From Actinomycetes bacterium (lineage in GTDB: Bacteria > Actinomycetota > Actinomycetes > Actinomycetales > Micrococcaceae), in NCBI GenBank assembly GCA_023426375.1, contig JAFAAV010000015.1, positions 1 through 26,678 on the forward strand: 26,678 nucleotides of DNA. The letters run 5' to 3'. The notes below the pieces were generated by a model that was given only the letters and a program-made list of their open reading frames with translations, did not search any database and had not been told where the DNA came from. Of this stretch, positions 13,542 to 21,465 are shown piece after piece; position 1 is the first letter of the stretch, and each line of letters begins with the position of its first letter. A program made the translations under genes and the position numbers.

Positions 13542-15386
13542 ATGGCATCAGATAAAGACACCTCGGGCCGTTCGGGCGCCGACGAGTCGAAGAAATCCAG
13601 CTCGAAGGCAGCCTCCCGCGTGCCTCGCTCGGTGCGTTCGGGATCCCAGGCGGCCGTGAGCACGGCCAAACGTGGTCTGGCGGCCCTTGCGGTGGTGACC
13701 ATCGCACTGGCGGGCATCTTGATCTACGGTGTCACCACCGACCGCACCGGCTGGGCTCCCAAACTGGCGCTGGACCTCGAGGGAGGGACTCAAATGGTGC
13801 TGTCCCCGGAGCTGCAGGAAGCTCAGGACGGTCAGGAGATCACCCAGGAGCAACTCGATCAGGCCGTGGAGATCATTCGCCAGCGCGTTGACGGCTCTGG
13901 CGTCTCCGAGGCTGAGATCAGCACCCAGTCCGGTTCCAATATCGTGGTGTCCATGCCGGGCGTACCGTCCGCCGAGACCCGCGATCTGATTCAGACCTCC
14001 GCTCAAATGGCGTTCCGGCCCGTGATCACCACCGCGGAAGGTACCCCCACTCCCGAGGATCAACGCACCCCCGTGGAGGACATTCCGGAACCGGATGCCG
14101 AACCGACGGATTCCTCGGACCCCAACTGGGTCACTCCGGAACTGGTCAAGGAGTTCGAAGCCCTTGACTGCTCGGCACAGCGGCCCCAGGAGGAGCGCAA
14201 GGCACAGGACCCTGAGAAGGCGATCGTTGCGTGTGATCCGGCGAATAACGCCAAGTACATCCTGGGCCCTCTAGAGATCCCGGGTACGGACATCGACGAT
14301 GCTTCCTACGGCACTGCCACCAACCAGCAGGGCATGTCCACGGGCCAGTACGCCGTGAACCTGCAGTTCAACGCCGAGGGCACCCAGACCTTCAAGGAGC
14401 TGTCGGAACGGCTGTACCAGATCGGACAGTCCCAGCAGGGTGATCCCCGTTCCCAGTTCGCCATCCTCCTGGACGGCTCCGTGATCTCCGCACCCTCCAT
14501 GAACGCGGTCATCAACGACGGCAGCGCCCAGATCACCGGTTCCTTCACGGAAGAGGACGCAGAATTCCTGTCCGAACAGCTCAAGTACGGTGCGCTCCCG
14601 GTGAGCTTCAGCATCGAATCGGAACAGCAAATCTCCGCAACGCTTGGTAGTAACCAGCTGCGCATGGGCATCATCGCGGGCCTGGTCGGTCTGGCGTTGG
14701 TCTGCGTGTACTCGATGTTCCAGTACCGCTGGCTCGGTTTGGTGACCATCTCGTCGCTGTTGGTGGCGGGTCTGATCACCTACTTCGCGATCACTTTGCT
14801 GGGATGGAGCGCCAACTACCGCCTGTCACTGGCCGGCGTGGCCGGTCTGATCGTGGCCATCGGACAGACCGCTGACTCGTTCATCGTGTATTTCGAACGC
14901 ATCAGGGACGAGATCCGTGCGGGCAGAAGCATCCCGGCCGCGGTGGATCACGGCTGGAAACGAGCGCGGCAGACCGTGCTCGCGGCCAAGGCCGTGAACT
15001 TGCTGGCCGCAGTCGTGCTGTACTTCGTGGCCGTGGGGAACGTGCGAGGGTTCGCGTTCACCCTGGGCCTCACCGCGATTGCCGACTTGCTCGTCGTATT
15101 CCTGTTCACCCACCCGATCATGGTGCTGCTTGCCCGTACCAAGTACTTCGGCGGTGGCGCCAAGAACTCCGGCTTGGATCCCGAAGCCCTCGACGCGGTG
15201 CCGTTCTACCGAGGCGCGGGACGCGTTCGCAGCCCCGAGGACAGCGACGGGCTGACGATCGCCGAGCGGCGTCGACGTCAGAAGGCCGCCGAAACCCAGG
15301 GCGACGGCGCTGCGGACGGGCCCGCCGAATCCGGCGGTTCCAGCGCGGTGGACCAGACCGAACAGACGGAGGGGAGCACCCGATGA
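13542..15386 (+). CDS. secD: Protein translocase subunit SecD
   Basis: SecD, with SecF, uses the proton gradient to complete protein export through SecYEG. The 614-residue protein has a Ser/Lys-rich cytoplasmic N-terminus, TM1 (ALAVVTIALAGILIYGV, about 48-64) and the conserved KLALDLEGGTQMVL (74-87). A large periplasmic P1 region contains an acidic, Pro-rich insert (about 165-200). Five more membrane helices follow from about residue 375, with GQTADSFIVYFERIRDEIRAG carrying the charged residues of the proton path. The C-terminal tail is long and hydrophilic. ATG 13542 has GAAGGA at 13531-13536. Its stop overlaps the secF start (ATGA), so the genes are coupled. They are two separate genes, as in other actinobacteria. 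Confidence 0.96.
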   Translation: MASDKDTSGRSGADESKKSSSKAASRVPRSVRSGSQAAVSTAKRGLAALAVVTIALAGILIYGVTTDRTGWAPKLALDLEGGTQMVLSPELQEAQDGQEITQEQLDQAVEIIRQRVDGSGVSEAEISTQSGSNIVVSMPGVPSAETRDLIQTSAQMAFRPVITTAEGTPTPEDQRTPVEDIPEPDAEPTDSSDPNWVTPELVKEFEALDCSAQRPQEERKAQDPEKAIVACDPANNAKYILGPLEIPGTDIDDASYGTATNQQGMSTGQYAVNLQFNAEGTQTFKELSERLYQIGQSQQGDPRSQFAILLDGSVISAPSMNAVINDGSAQITGSFTEEDAEFLSEQLKYGALPVSFSIESEQQISATLGSNQLRMGIIAGLVGLALVCVYSMFQYRWLGLVTISSLLVAGLITYFAITLLGWSANYRLSLAGVAGLIVAIGQTADSFIVYFERIRDEIRAGRSIPAAVDHGWKRARQTVLAAKAVNLLAAVVLYFVAVGNVRGFAFTLGLTAIADLLVVFLFTHPIMVLLARTKYFGGGAKNSGLDPEALDAVPFYRGAGRVRSPEDSDGLTIAERRRRQKAAETQGDGAADGPAESGGSSAVDQTEQTEGSTR

Positions 15387-16429
15387 GCAACCGACTCGCA
15401 CGCTTCGGTAACGACCTGCACAGTGGTCGTAAGTCCTATCCGTTCGTGGAGAAGCGCCGACTGTGGCTCTCCCTGACGCTGGCCCTCGTGGTGCTGTCCA
15501 TGTTGATACCGGTGGTCAAGGGCGGGTTCAACCTGGGCATCGATTTCACCGGTGGATCCGAGTTCACGGTTTCCGGAATCGAGAACACGGACGTCCAGAC
15601 CGGTGAGCAGGCCGTGGCGGAATCCTCTGACGCCAGCGGCGTGACCGTGACCAACATTGCGCCCGGCACCGTGCGGGTGCAGACCGAGCAGCTCAACGAC
15701 GATCAGACCTTGGCCGTCAAGGGAGCTCTCGAGGACGCGTACGGCGCCTCCGAGGATCAGGTGACGTCGAACTTCGTGGGTCCCACGTGGGGTCAGGGCG
15801 TGACCCAGCAGGCCCTGTGGGGATTGCTGATCTTCGTGCTGCTGGCCACGGTGCTCATGGCCCTGTACTTCCGGACGTGGAAGATGTCGGTGTCCGCCGT
15901 GGCGGCGATGATGGCGACCATCGTGATCACCGCCGGTGTGTACTCGCTGGTCGATTTCGAGGTCACCCCGTCCGCGGTGATCGGATTCCTCACCGTGCTG
16001 TCCTATTCGCTGTACGACTCCGTGGTGGTTTTCGACAAGGTGCGTGAGAACACCAAGGGGTTGTTGAGCGGAACTGCATCGGAGGAGAGAGCCAAGCGGA
16101 CGTTCTCGGAGCAGATCAACCTGGCCGTCAACCAGACCCTGGTTCGTTCGATCAACACGTCCGTGGTCGGTATTTTGCCCGTGGGCGCCATCCTGTTCAT
16201 CGGTGCCTACCTACTGGGTGCGGGCACCTTGAAGGATCTGTCCCTGTCGTTGTTCGTGGGCATCATCGTGGGCACGGTGGCGACCATGTTCGTGGCCGCC
16301 CCGATGTACTCGTGGTTGCGCGGGCTCGAACCTGCCGTGCGCGATCAGGAGCGCAAGGTCTTGGACGCCCGCCAGACGGACGGCGCGCCCGTGACCTCCG
16401 ATCCGGTTCAAGCCGGTCCGCGCGAATAA
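15383..16429 (+). CDS. secF: Protein translocase subunit SecF
   Basis: SecF is the partner of SecD in the proton-driven export complex. The 348-residue protein has TM1 (LWLSLTLALVVLSMLIPVV, 27-45), the family motif NLGIDFTGGSEFTVSG (50-65) and a periplasmic domain. Five C-terminal helices follow, including GFLTVLSYSLYDSVVVFDKVREN with the conserved Asp and Arg. ATG 15383 overlaps the secD stop by 4 nt and has a GGAGGGGAG Shine-Dalgarno. A GTAA-loop hairpin ends the operon. In mycobacteria apt lies between secF and rel; no such gene is present here. Confidence 0.96.
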   Translation: MSNRLARFGNDLHSGRKSYPFVEKRRLWLSLTLALVVLSMLIPVVKGGFNLGIDFTGGSEFTVSGIENTDVQTGEQAVAESSDASGVTVTNIAPGTVRVQTEQLNDDQTLAVKGALEDAYGASEDQVTSNFVGPTWGQGVTQQALWGLLIFVLLATVLMALYFRTWKMSVSAVAAMMATIVITAGVYSLVDFEVTPSAVIGFLTVLSYSLYDSVVVFDKVRENTKGLLSGTASEERAKRTFSEQINLAVNQTLVRSINTSVVGILPVGAILFIGAYLLGAGTLKDLSLSLFVGIIVGTVATMFVAAPMYSWLRGLEPAVRDQERKVLDARQTDGAPVTSDPVQAGPRE

Positions 16430-16450
16430 ACGCCATACCTCCGTTACACT

Positions 16451-16478
16451 CGCCCCCGTACCGTAAGGTGCGGGGGCG
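16451..16478 (+). terminator. Terminator of the yajC-secDF operon
   Basis: CGCCCCCGTACC (16451-16462) pairs with GGTGCGGGGGCG (16467-16478) over 12 bp with one U-G, closed by a GTAA tetraloop (GNRA type). It begins 22 nt after the secF stop and is followed by TGCTATT. Confidence 0.8.
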
Positions 16479-16484
16479 TGCTAT

Positions 16485-16490
16485 TAGACT
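16485..16490 (+). promoter_or_regulatory. Candidate -10 box for rel
   Basis: TAGACT lies just after the secF terminator and 71 bp before the rel ATG. It is identical to the boxes before yajC and aspS. Transcription would start near 16497. The -35 region falls within the terminator stem and has no consensus match. Confidence 0.35.
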
Positions 16491-16561
16491 TGGTGACTTA
16501 GCGCACCGGGCGCCACGATCCCGTCCCGGCCAGCGGTAATCCGTGAGGAGGCTGTGGAACC

Positions 16562-18973
16562 ATGACGACAGAGTCGGATGCTCAGAGCGCAAAGAATTCC
16601 GTGCCTCAGAACCCGAAGGACACTCCGGCTGTTGCCGCCAAATCCAGGATCGAGACGGCGGGAACGCACTTCGTGTTGCCCGCCTCCCGTCCGGTCTTCG
16701 GACGTGCTGTTTTTCCGGGACGCAGCGAGCGCACACGCTCCACCCTCTCCGTCTTGTCGGGTGAATCTGTCCCCGGTTCACCCATTCTGGTGCCGCTACT
16801 GCGGACCGTGAGTGCCACGCACCCGGACGAGGACCTTTCCGTTCTGGAACGCGCCTTTGCCGTGGCCGATTCGTATCACGAAGGACAGAAACGCAAGTCG
16901 GGGGACCCCTACATCACCCACCCGGTCGCGGTGACCACGATTCTCGCGGAGCTCGGAATGACCGGCGCAACGCTGGTGGCCGGTCTATTGCATGACACGG
17001 TGGAGGACACCGACTACTCCCTCGAGCAACTCACCGAGGACTTCGGTGAAGAAGTCGCCCTCCTGGTGGACGGTGTGACCAAGCTGGACAAGATCCAGTA
17101 CGGTGAGAACGCCCAAGCGGAGACCGTGCGCAAGATGATCGTGGCCATGGCCAAGGACATCCGTGTCCTGGTCATTAAACTGGCCGACCGGTTGCACAAC
17201 GCGCGCACGTGGCGGTTCGTCTCGTCGTCGTCATCGTCCAAGAAGGCCCGCGAAACCCTCGAAATCTTCGCCCCGCTCGCGCACCGACTGGGCATGAACA
17301 CCATCAAGTGGGAACTGGAGGATCTCTCGTTCTCCGCTCTGTATCCCAAGGTCTATGACGAGATCGTGCGCATGGTGGGGGAGCGTACCCCCGAGCGTGA
17401 GCGGAATCTGTCCACGATTCGCGGGTTGATCGCCGAGGAATTGGACAAGTCCGGCATTGACGCCACGATCACCGGCCGACCCAAGCACTATTACTCGATC
17501 TATCAGAAAATGATCGTGCGTGGTAAGGATTTCGACGAGATCCACGACCTGCAGGCCGCGCGTGTGCTGGTGAACTCAGTGCGTGAATGTTATGCCGCCC
17601 TCGGGGTGTTGCACGCGAAGTGGAGCCCGTTGCCGGGCCGCTTCAAGGATTACATCGCCATGCCCAAGTTCAACATGTACCAGTCGCTGCACACCACGGT
17701 GATCGGCCCCAATGGGCGCCCGGTGGAGATCCAGATCCGCACGCACGAAATGCACCACCGCGCTGAATACGGTGTGGCCGCCCACTGGAAGTACAAGAAC
17801 CAGGTCAATCAGGCTAATTCGGCCACGCCCAAGGCCAAGGAAGGTGAGCTCAACTGGCTCAGCTCGTTGGTCTCGTGGCAGGAGGAGGCCAAGGACTCCT
17901 CCGACTTCTTGGACTCGCTGCGGTACCAGATCAACACCGCCGAGGTGTACGTGTTTACACCCAAGGGCGAGGTCATGGCCCTACCGACCGGGTCCACTCC
18001 GGTGGATTTCGCGTACGCCGTGCACACCGAGGTGGGGAATCACACAATCGGTGCGAGGGTCAACGGCAAATTGGTGCCGCTGTCCTCCAAACTCCAGCAC
18101 GGCGACCGTGTGGAGATTCTGACCTCCAAGTCCGAATCCGCCGCACCCTCCCAGGACTGGCTCAAGTTCGTGGGGTCTCCGCGCGCGCGGACCAAGATCC
18201 GTCAGTGGTATTCCAAGGAACGCCGCGAAGAGGCCATCGAGCGCGGTAAGGAACTGCTCACCAAGGCGCTGCGTAAGCATCACCTACCGCTGCAACGCAC
18301 GGTGACCCACGAATCGCTCGTGTCGGTTGCTCAGGACTTCAACCGCTCTGACGTCGCCGCGTTGTACGAGGCGCTCGGAAACGACGCGGTCAACGCCCAG
18401 CAGGTGGTGGAAAAGCTCATCGAGCACCACGGCGGTGCCGAGGGGACCGAAGAGGACTTCGCCGAGACCACCAAGGTCACCGCCCCGGCAAAGGCTACGG
18501 TGTCCGATTCCGGCGTGGTGGTCCAGGGCATGTCCGACGTGTACGTGAAACTGGCACGCTGCTGCACGCCGGTTCCTCCGGACGAGATCGTGGGCTTCGT
18601 GACGCGTGGCGCGGGTATCTCTGTGCACCGCAAGGACTGCAACAACATGAAGCCGCTGCTGAACTCCGAGGACCCGCGGGTCAAGGAAGTCAGCTGGGCT
18701 CCCACGCAGTCCTCGCTGTTCCTGGTGGAGATCCAGGTGGAAGCACTGGACCGGCATTCGCTGTTGCTGGACGTGACCCGTGTGCTGTCGGAGAATCACG
18801 TGAACATCCTGTCCGCGCAGGTCCACACGTCACGGTCCCGACTGGCCATTTCCCGGTTCGCGTTCGAGATGGGCGACACTCGCTACCTGGATCACGTGCT
18901 CAATCAAGTGCGCAGGATCGACGGCGTGTACGACGTCTACCGCACCTCCGGTCACCGACCGGTGGCTTCGTAG
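16562..18973 (+). CDS. rel: Bifunctional (p)ppGpp synthetase/hydrolase (Rel)
   Basis: This is the stringent response enzyme that makes and degrades (p)ppGpp. The 803-residue protein has an unusually long Ser/Thr-rich N-terminal extension (1-85). The hydrolase HD domain has H120, H144-D145 (LLHDTVEDTD) and LADRLHNARTW (207-217). The synthetase domain has GRPKHYYSIYQKM (305-317) and GRFKDYIAMPKFNMYQSLHTT (359-379). RGKD at 320-323 is the RxKD motif of bifunctional enzymes, not the ExDD of synthetase-only RelA. The TGS domain (VYVFTPKGEVMALPTGSTPVDFAYAVH), a Cys-containing region (RCCTPVPPDEIVGF, KDCNN) and a C-terminal ACT domain complete it. A six-serine run (221-226) follows the HD motif. ATG 16562 has GAGGAGG at 16545-16551. 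Its 3' end overlaps the convergent gene by 22 bp. Confidence 0.96.
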   Translation: MTTESDAQSAKNSVPQNPKDTPAVAAKSRIETAGTHFVLPASRPVFGRAVFPGRSERTRSTLSVLSGESVPGSPILVPLLRTVSATHPDEDLSVLERAFAVADSYHEGQKRKSGDPYITHPVAVTTILAELGMTGATLVAGLLHDTVEDTDYSLEQLTEDFGEEVALLVDGVTKLDKIQYGENAQAETVRKMIVAMAKDIRVLVIKLADRLHNARTWRFVSSSSSSKKARETLEIFAPLAHRLGMNTIKWELEDLSFSALYPKVYDEIVRMVGERTPERERNLSTIRGLIAEELDKSGIDATITGRPKHYYSIYQKMIVRGKDFDEIHDLQAARVLVNSVRECYAALGVLHAKWSPLPGRFKDYIAMPKFNMYQSLHTTVIGPNGRPVEIQIRTHEMHHRAEYGVAAHWKYKNQVNQANSATPKAKEGELNWLSSLVSWQEEAKDSSDFLDSLRYQINTAEVYVFTPKGEVMALPTGSTPVDFAYAVHTEVGNHTIGARVNGKLVPLSSKLQHGDRVEILTSKSESAAPSQDWLKFVGSPRARTKIRQWYSKERREEAIERGKELLTKALRKHHLPLQRTVTHESLVSVAQDFNRSDVAALYEALGNDAVNAQQVVEKLIEHHGGAEGTEEDFAETTKVTAPAKATVSDSGVVVQGMSDVYVKLARCCTPVPPDEIVGFVTRGAGISVHRKDCNNMKPLLNSEDPRVKEVSWAPTQSSLFLVEIQVEALDRHSLLLDVTRVLSENHVNILSAQVHTSRSRLAISRFAFEMGDTRYLDHVLNQVRRIDGVYDVYRTSGHRPVAS

Positions 18974-19602
18974 CCGCGTTCCACCGCCCGCCCTACCTTG
19001 CGAACCCTGGCCACGGCTTGTCGGCGCCCGGGTTTCTTACCCACGGCGTCCAGGGCCGCCAGGACGAGTTCCGGTGGACAGTGCAAGTGGGGTGAGGCCA
19101 TGAGCCAGTGGAGGGCCCTGGTGCCCTGAGCTCCCGGCACGTGCAGAGCGACATCGACCGAGGTGCGCAGGGGACTGGTCACCGCAAGGTCTTCGTGGAT
19201 CACCCGATCGAAAGCGTTGAACGCGGTCTGGTGCAGACTGAAACCGCTGGGCAGCGTGGTAGTGGTGCGGGCGTCCTTGGCCACGAGAATCGGTAGCGGA
19301 TCCGGAACATTGGCGCAATCGTAGAACCACGCGGCTCCCAGTCGGCCCAGTACTCCGCGGCGTTGTAGATGCAGCGGAACGACCGCTCGGAGCACGTGCA
19401 ATTTGGCGGCCCGCGTCATCGCCGTGCCCACGGGTACGTGGGCGTCGAGCAGGATCCGGCTCAGAATCCCGTCCGAGACCATGGCTGCGAGTTCGGAGCT
19501 GCTGAACGGATGGCCGGGCCGTAACACCGGAGCGACTCCCACGCTCCTGCGCGAAGTGAGCGGGTCAGATGATTCAGTGGGTTGCGGCTGCGGCGGTGTC
19601 AT
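18952..19602 (-). CDS. Hypothetical protein, AbiEi-antitoxin-like
   Basis: The function is unknown. The 216-residue protein resembles the large actinobacterial group loosely annotated as AbiEi-type (type IV) antitoxins or related hypotheticals. The shared features are an LHVLRAVVPLHLQRRGVL stretch (68-85), GAAWFYDC (89-96), a middle beta-rich part with TTTTLPSGFSLHQT (112-125) and the signature TSPLRTSVDVAL (142-153). The C-terminus is basic and helical (GKKPGRRQAVARVRKVGRAV). There is no recognisable AbiEii nucleotidyltransferase toxin beside it, so a toxin-antitoxin role is only a family guess. The start is ATG 19602 with a weak GGGG upstream. It converges with rel, overlapping its last 22 bp, and is cut off from the DUF349 gene by a strong terminator, so it likely has its own promoter. 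Confidence 0.7.
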   Translation of the reverse strand: MTPPQPQPTESSDPLTSRRSVGVAPVLRPGHPFSSSELAAMVSDGILSRILLDAHVPVGTAMTRAAKLHVLRAVVPLHLQRRGVLGRLGAAWFYDCANVPDPLPILVAKDARTTTTLPSGFSLHQTAFNAFDRVIHEDLAVTSPLRTSVDVALHVPGAQGTRALHWLMASPHLHCPPELVLAALDAVGKKPGRRQAVARVRKVGRAVERGYEATGR

Positions 19603-19636
19603 GACCCCATCTGAACCGATCCTGCGGGGTAAAGAA

Positions 19637-19680
19637 AACGGGGACCGTTCCAGTTGTGGACAACTGGAACGATCCCCGTT
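19637..19680 (-). terminator. Intrinsic terminator of the DUF349 gene
   Basis: Arms 19637-19656 and 19661-19680 pair over 20 bp with a single C-A mismatch (19645/19672) and a TGGA loop. On the minus strand the stem is followed by TTTTCTTT (19636 to 19629), a rare classic U-tract for this GC-rich DNA. It begins 47 nt past the DUF349 stop and isolates the AbiEi-like gene. Confidence 0.9.
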
Positions 19681-19726
19681 CGCTGTGCAGTTCGAAACGG
19701 TTCGAATCAGCTCGAACCGCCCCGAA

Positions 19727-21247
19727 TCAGTTCAACTCGGAGGCCGACGCTTGCAAGGTGGCCAGCCACTGCTCACTCGTGGCGAGGTCCTTCTCGAGGT
19801 TGGCAGCTTTCTTCTCGTTACCGGAGGCGCGGGCGGCTTCGATCGCGGCCTTCTGATCCTCGATCTTGTTCTCGAGCTGGGTCAGCATCGAGTTGGAACG
19901 GGCCTTGGTTTCGGGATCGGTGCGGCGCCACTGGTCGTCCTCGGCCTTCTTGACGGCGTCCTCGACCGCGCGCAGCTCGTTCTCCACGCGTCGCATGTGG
20001 GCGCGCGGCACCTTGCCGGCTTCCTCCCAGCGAGCCTGCACTGCAGCGAGGTCCTTCTTCGCCCGGTCGAGGTTCTTGACCGGCAAAATCTTCTTGGCCT
20101 CGGTCAGCAGCTGCTCCTTGACCACCAGGTTCGCTTCGAACTCCTGATCGATCTGCTCGTTGGCCGCCTTGCGCGCATTGAAGAACACGTCCTGGGCCGC
20201 GCGGAAACGGGACCACAGAGCGTCGTCGTCCTTGCGGGACGCACGCGGCGAGGCCTTCCACCGGTCCATGAGGTCGCGGTACTTGGACGCCGTGGGGCCC
20301 CAATCCGTGGAGTTCGACAGTGATTCGGCCTCGGCGATCAGGGCTTCCTTGGCACGCTTGGCCTTGGCGTTGGTCTCGTCCAGCTTGGAGAAGAACGCCT
20401 TGCGGTGACGATCAAAGGTGGTGCGAGCCTTACGGAAGCGCTTCCACAGCGACTCCTCATCGGATTTGGACAGACGCACGCCGGAACGTTGGTGGGCCTT
20501 CCACTGGTCGAAGAGCTCGGCCATCCGCTCGGACGAGTGCTTCCACTGCGTCTTCTCGGGATCCTGACCCGCGACCTTCTCGGCCGCCTCGACGATCGCG
20601 GTGCGCTGCGCCAAGTGCTCGGCCTTGGCTTTCTGCTGTTCTTCCTTCTCACGAGTCTCGGCCTCGCCGATGGCGACATCCAGGGCATCGAGTCGAGCGG
20701 ACAGGCCGGTCAAATCGCCCACCATGCCACGGGCGGCCACCTGCTCACGCACGTGCTCGACCGTCTTGCGCATGTCCGTGGTGGGAGCCTTGGCGGCGAG
20801 ACGCTGTTCGAGCAGGTCGACCTGGGCCTCGGCGTCGTCGAACTTACGCGCGAAGTAGGCAATGGCCTCGTCCTGCGTTGCGTTCGGGAACTGGCCGCAC
20901 TCGTGCTCTTCACCGTCCACGGTCACGTATACGGTGCCGTTCTCATCCGCACGGCCGTGCTTCTTGGCGCGCGCCACGGAGTCCGGTGTCGCCAGAGCGG
21001 GCTTGGCGGTCTCTTGTGCCGGTGCGGTCTGGGCCGGTTGAGCGGGGGCCACCACGGGCGCCGACGGCGCTGGTCCGGCCGGTGCGGGAACGGCACCGGC
21101 CGAGGCCTGCGGTACCACGTTCGCGGGCGTTGCCGGCTTGGGCGGGGCCGCCGGAGTGACGGGTGCAGCAGGTTTCGCCGGGGGAGTGGGCACGGGGGCC
21201 GCCTCGGGGGTCTGGGGCCGTTCGTCGGATTCAGGACGTTCTGTCAC
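19727..21247 (-). CDS. DUF349 domain protein
   Basis: DUF349 proteins are conserved in actinobacteria next to rel and hisS but have no firm function. The 506-residue protein has a Pro/Ala-rich, probably disordered N-terminus (12-90), a small domain around GTVYVTVDGEEHECGQFP (104-121) and a long helical part. Three DUF349-type repeats are visible, in which a W starts a helix pair ending in a WKRFRKA-like motif. They lie at about 235-287 (QWKHSSERMAELFDQWK, SLWKRFRKART), 316-363 (DWGPTASKYRDLMDRWK, ALWSRFRAAQ) and 393-440 (ARWEEAGKVPRAHMRRVENEL). A C-terminal coiled coil follows. The start is GTG 21247 with GGAGAGAG upstream. It is divergent from hisS, with a possible -10 TAGGAT at 21349 to 21344. 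Confidence 0.9.
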   Translation of the reverse strand: MTERPESDERPQTPEAAPVPTPPAKPAAPVTPAAPPKPATPANVVPQASAGAVPAPAGPAPSAPVVAPAQPAQTAPAQETAKPALATPDSVARAKKHGRADENGTVYVTVDGEEHECGQFPNATQDEAIAYFARKFDDAEAQVDLLEQRLAAKAPTTDMRKTVEHVREQVAARGMVGDLTGLSARLDALDVAIGEAETREKEEQQKAKAEHLAQRTAIVEAAEKVAGQDPEKTQWKHSSERMAELFDQWKAHQRSGVRLSKSDEESLWKRFRKARTTFDRHRKAFFSKLDETNAKAKRAKEALIAEAESLSNSTDWGPTASKYRDLMDRWKASPRASRKDDDALWSRFRAAQDVFFNARKAANEQIDQEFEANLVVKEQLLTEAKKILPVKNLDRAKKDLAAVQARWEEAGKVPRAHMRRVENELRAVEDAVKKAEDDQWRRTDPETKARSNSMLTQLENKIEDQKAAIEAARASGNEKKAANLEKDLATSEQWLATLQASASELN

Positions 21248-21343
21248 CGCTATAACTCTCTCTCCACGTCCACGACCGCGTTGCGAGGCCCCGGAAAGCG
21301 GGCGTTCGTCACACGGCGCGTGGAATCGGTCATCGATACGGCC

Positions 21344-21349
21344 ATCCTA
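21344..21349 (-). promoter_or_regulatory. Candidate -10 box for the DUF349 gene
   Basis: Read on the minus strand the sequence is TAGGAT, fitting TAnnnT. A start near 21337 would give a leader of about 90 nt. It lies 15 bp from the hisS -10 candidate on the other strand, so the two divergent promoters would overlap. Confidence 0.3.
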
Positions 21350-21364
21350 TCGACCGTGGCGTCT

Positions 21365-21370
21365 TAGAAT
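21365..21370 (+). promoter_or_regulatory. Candidate -10 box for hisS
   Basis: TAGAAT matches TATAAT at five of six positions and lies 95 bp before the hisS ATG. No good -35 is seen. Confidence 0.4.
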
Positions 21371-21390
21371 GGCACCACACACCACGACGT

Positions 21391-21429
21391 CGCGCGGGGC
21401 CTTTCCATGACCGGGTCCCGGACCGCGCG
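21391..21429 (+). other. Possible structured leader of hisS
   Basis: CGCGCGG (21391-21397) pairs with CCGCGCG (21423-21429), enclosing a smaller CCGG-GTC-CCGG hairpin (21411-21421 region). It lies between the presumed transcription start and the Shine-Dalgarno at 21451. I see no T-box signature and no histidine-rich leader peptide, so no regulatory class can be assigned. Confidence 0.3.
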
Positions 21430-21465
21430 TCGAGACCCCGCATTCGAACCAAGGAGAACTCACCC

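Noticed and set aside
19403..21367. Two plus-strand frames of about 300 codons antisense to the AbiEi-like and DUF349 genes
   Set aside because: Gly/Leu/Arg-rich translations without domains; the minus-strand DUF349 repeats, start and terminator are clear.
21369..21410. Short leader-peptide frame with CAC codons before hisS
   Set aside because: The ATG lies at or before the likely transcription start and the frame encodes only one histidine, so attenuation is not supported.
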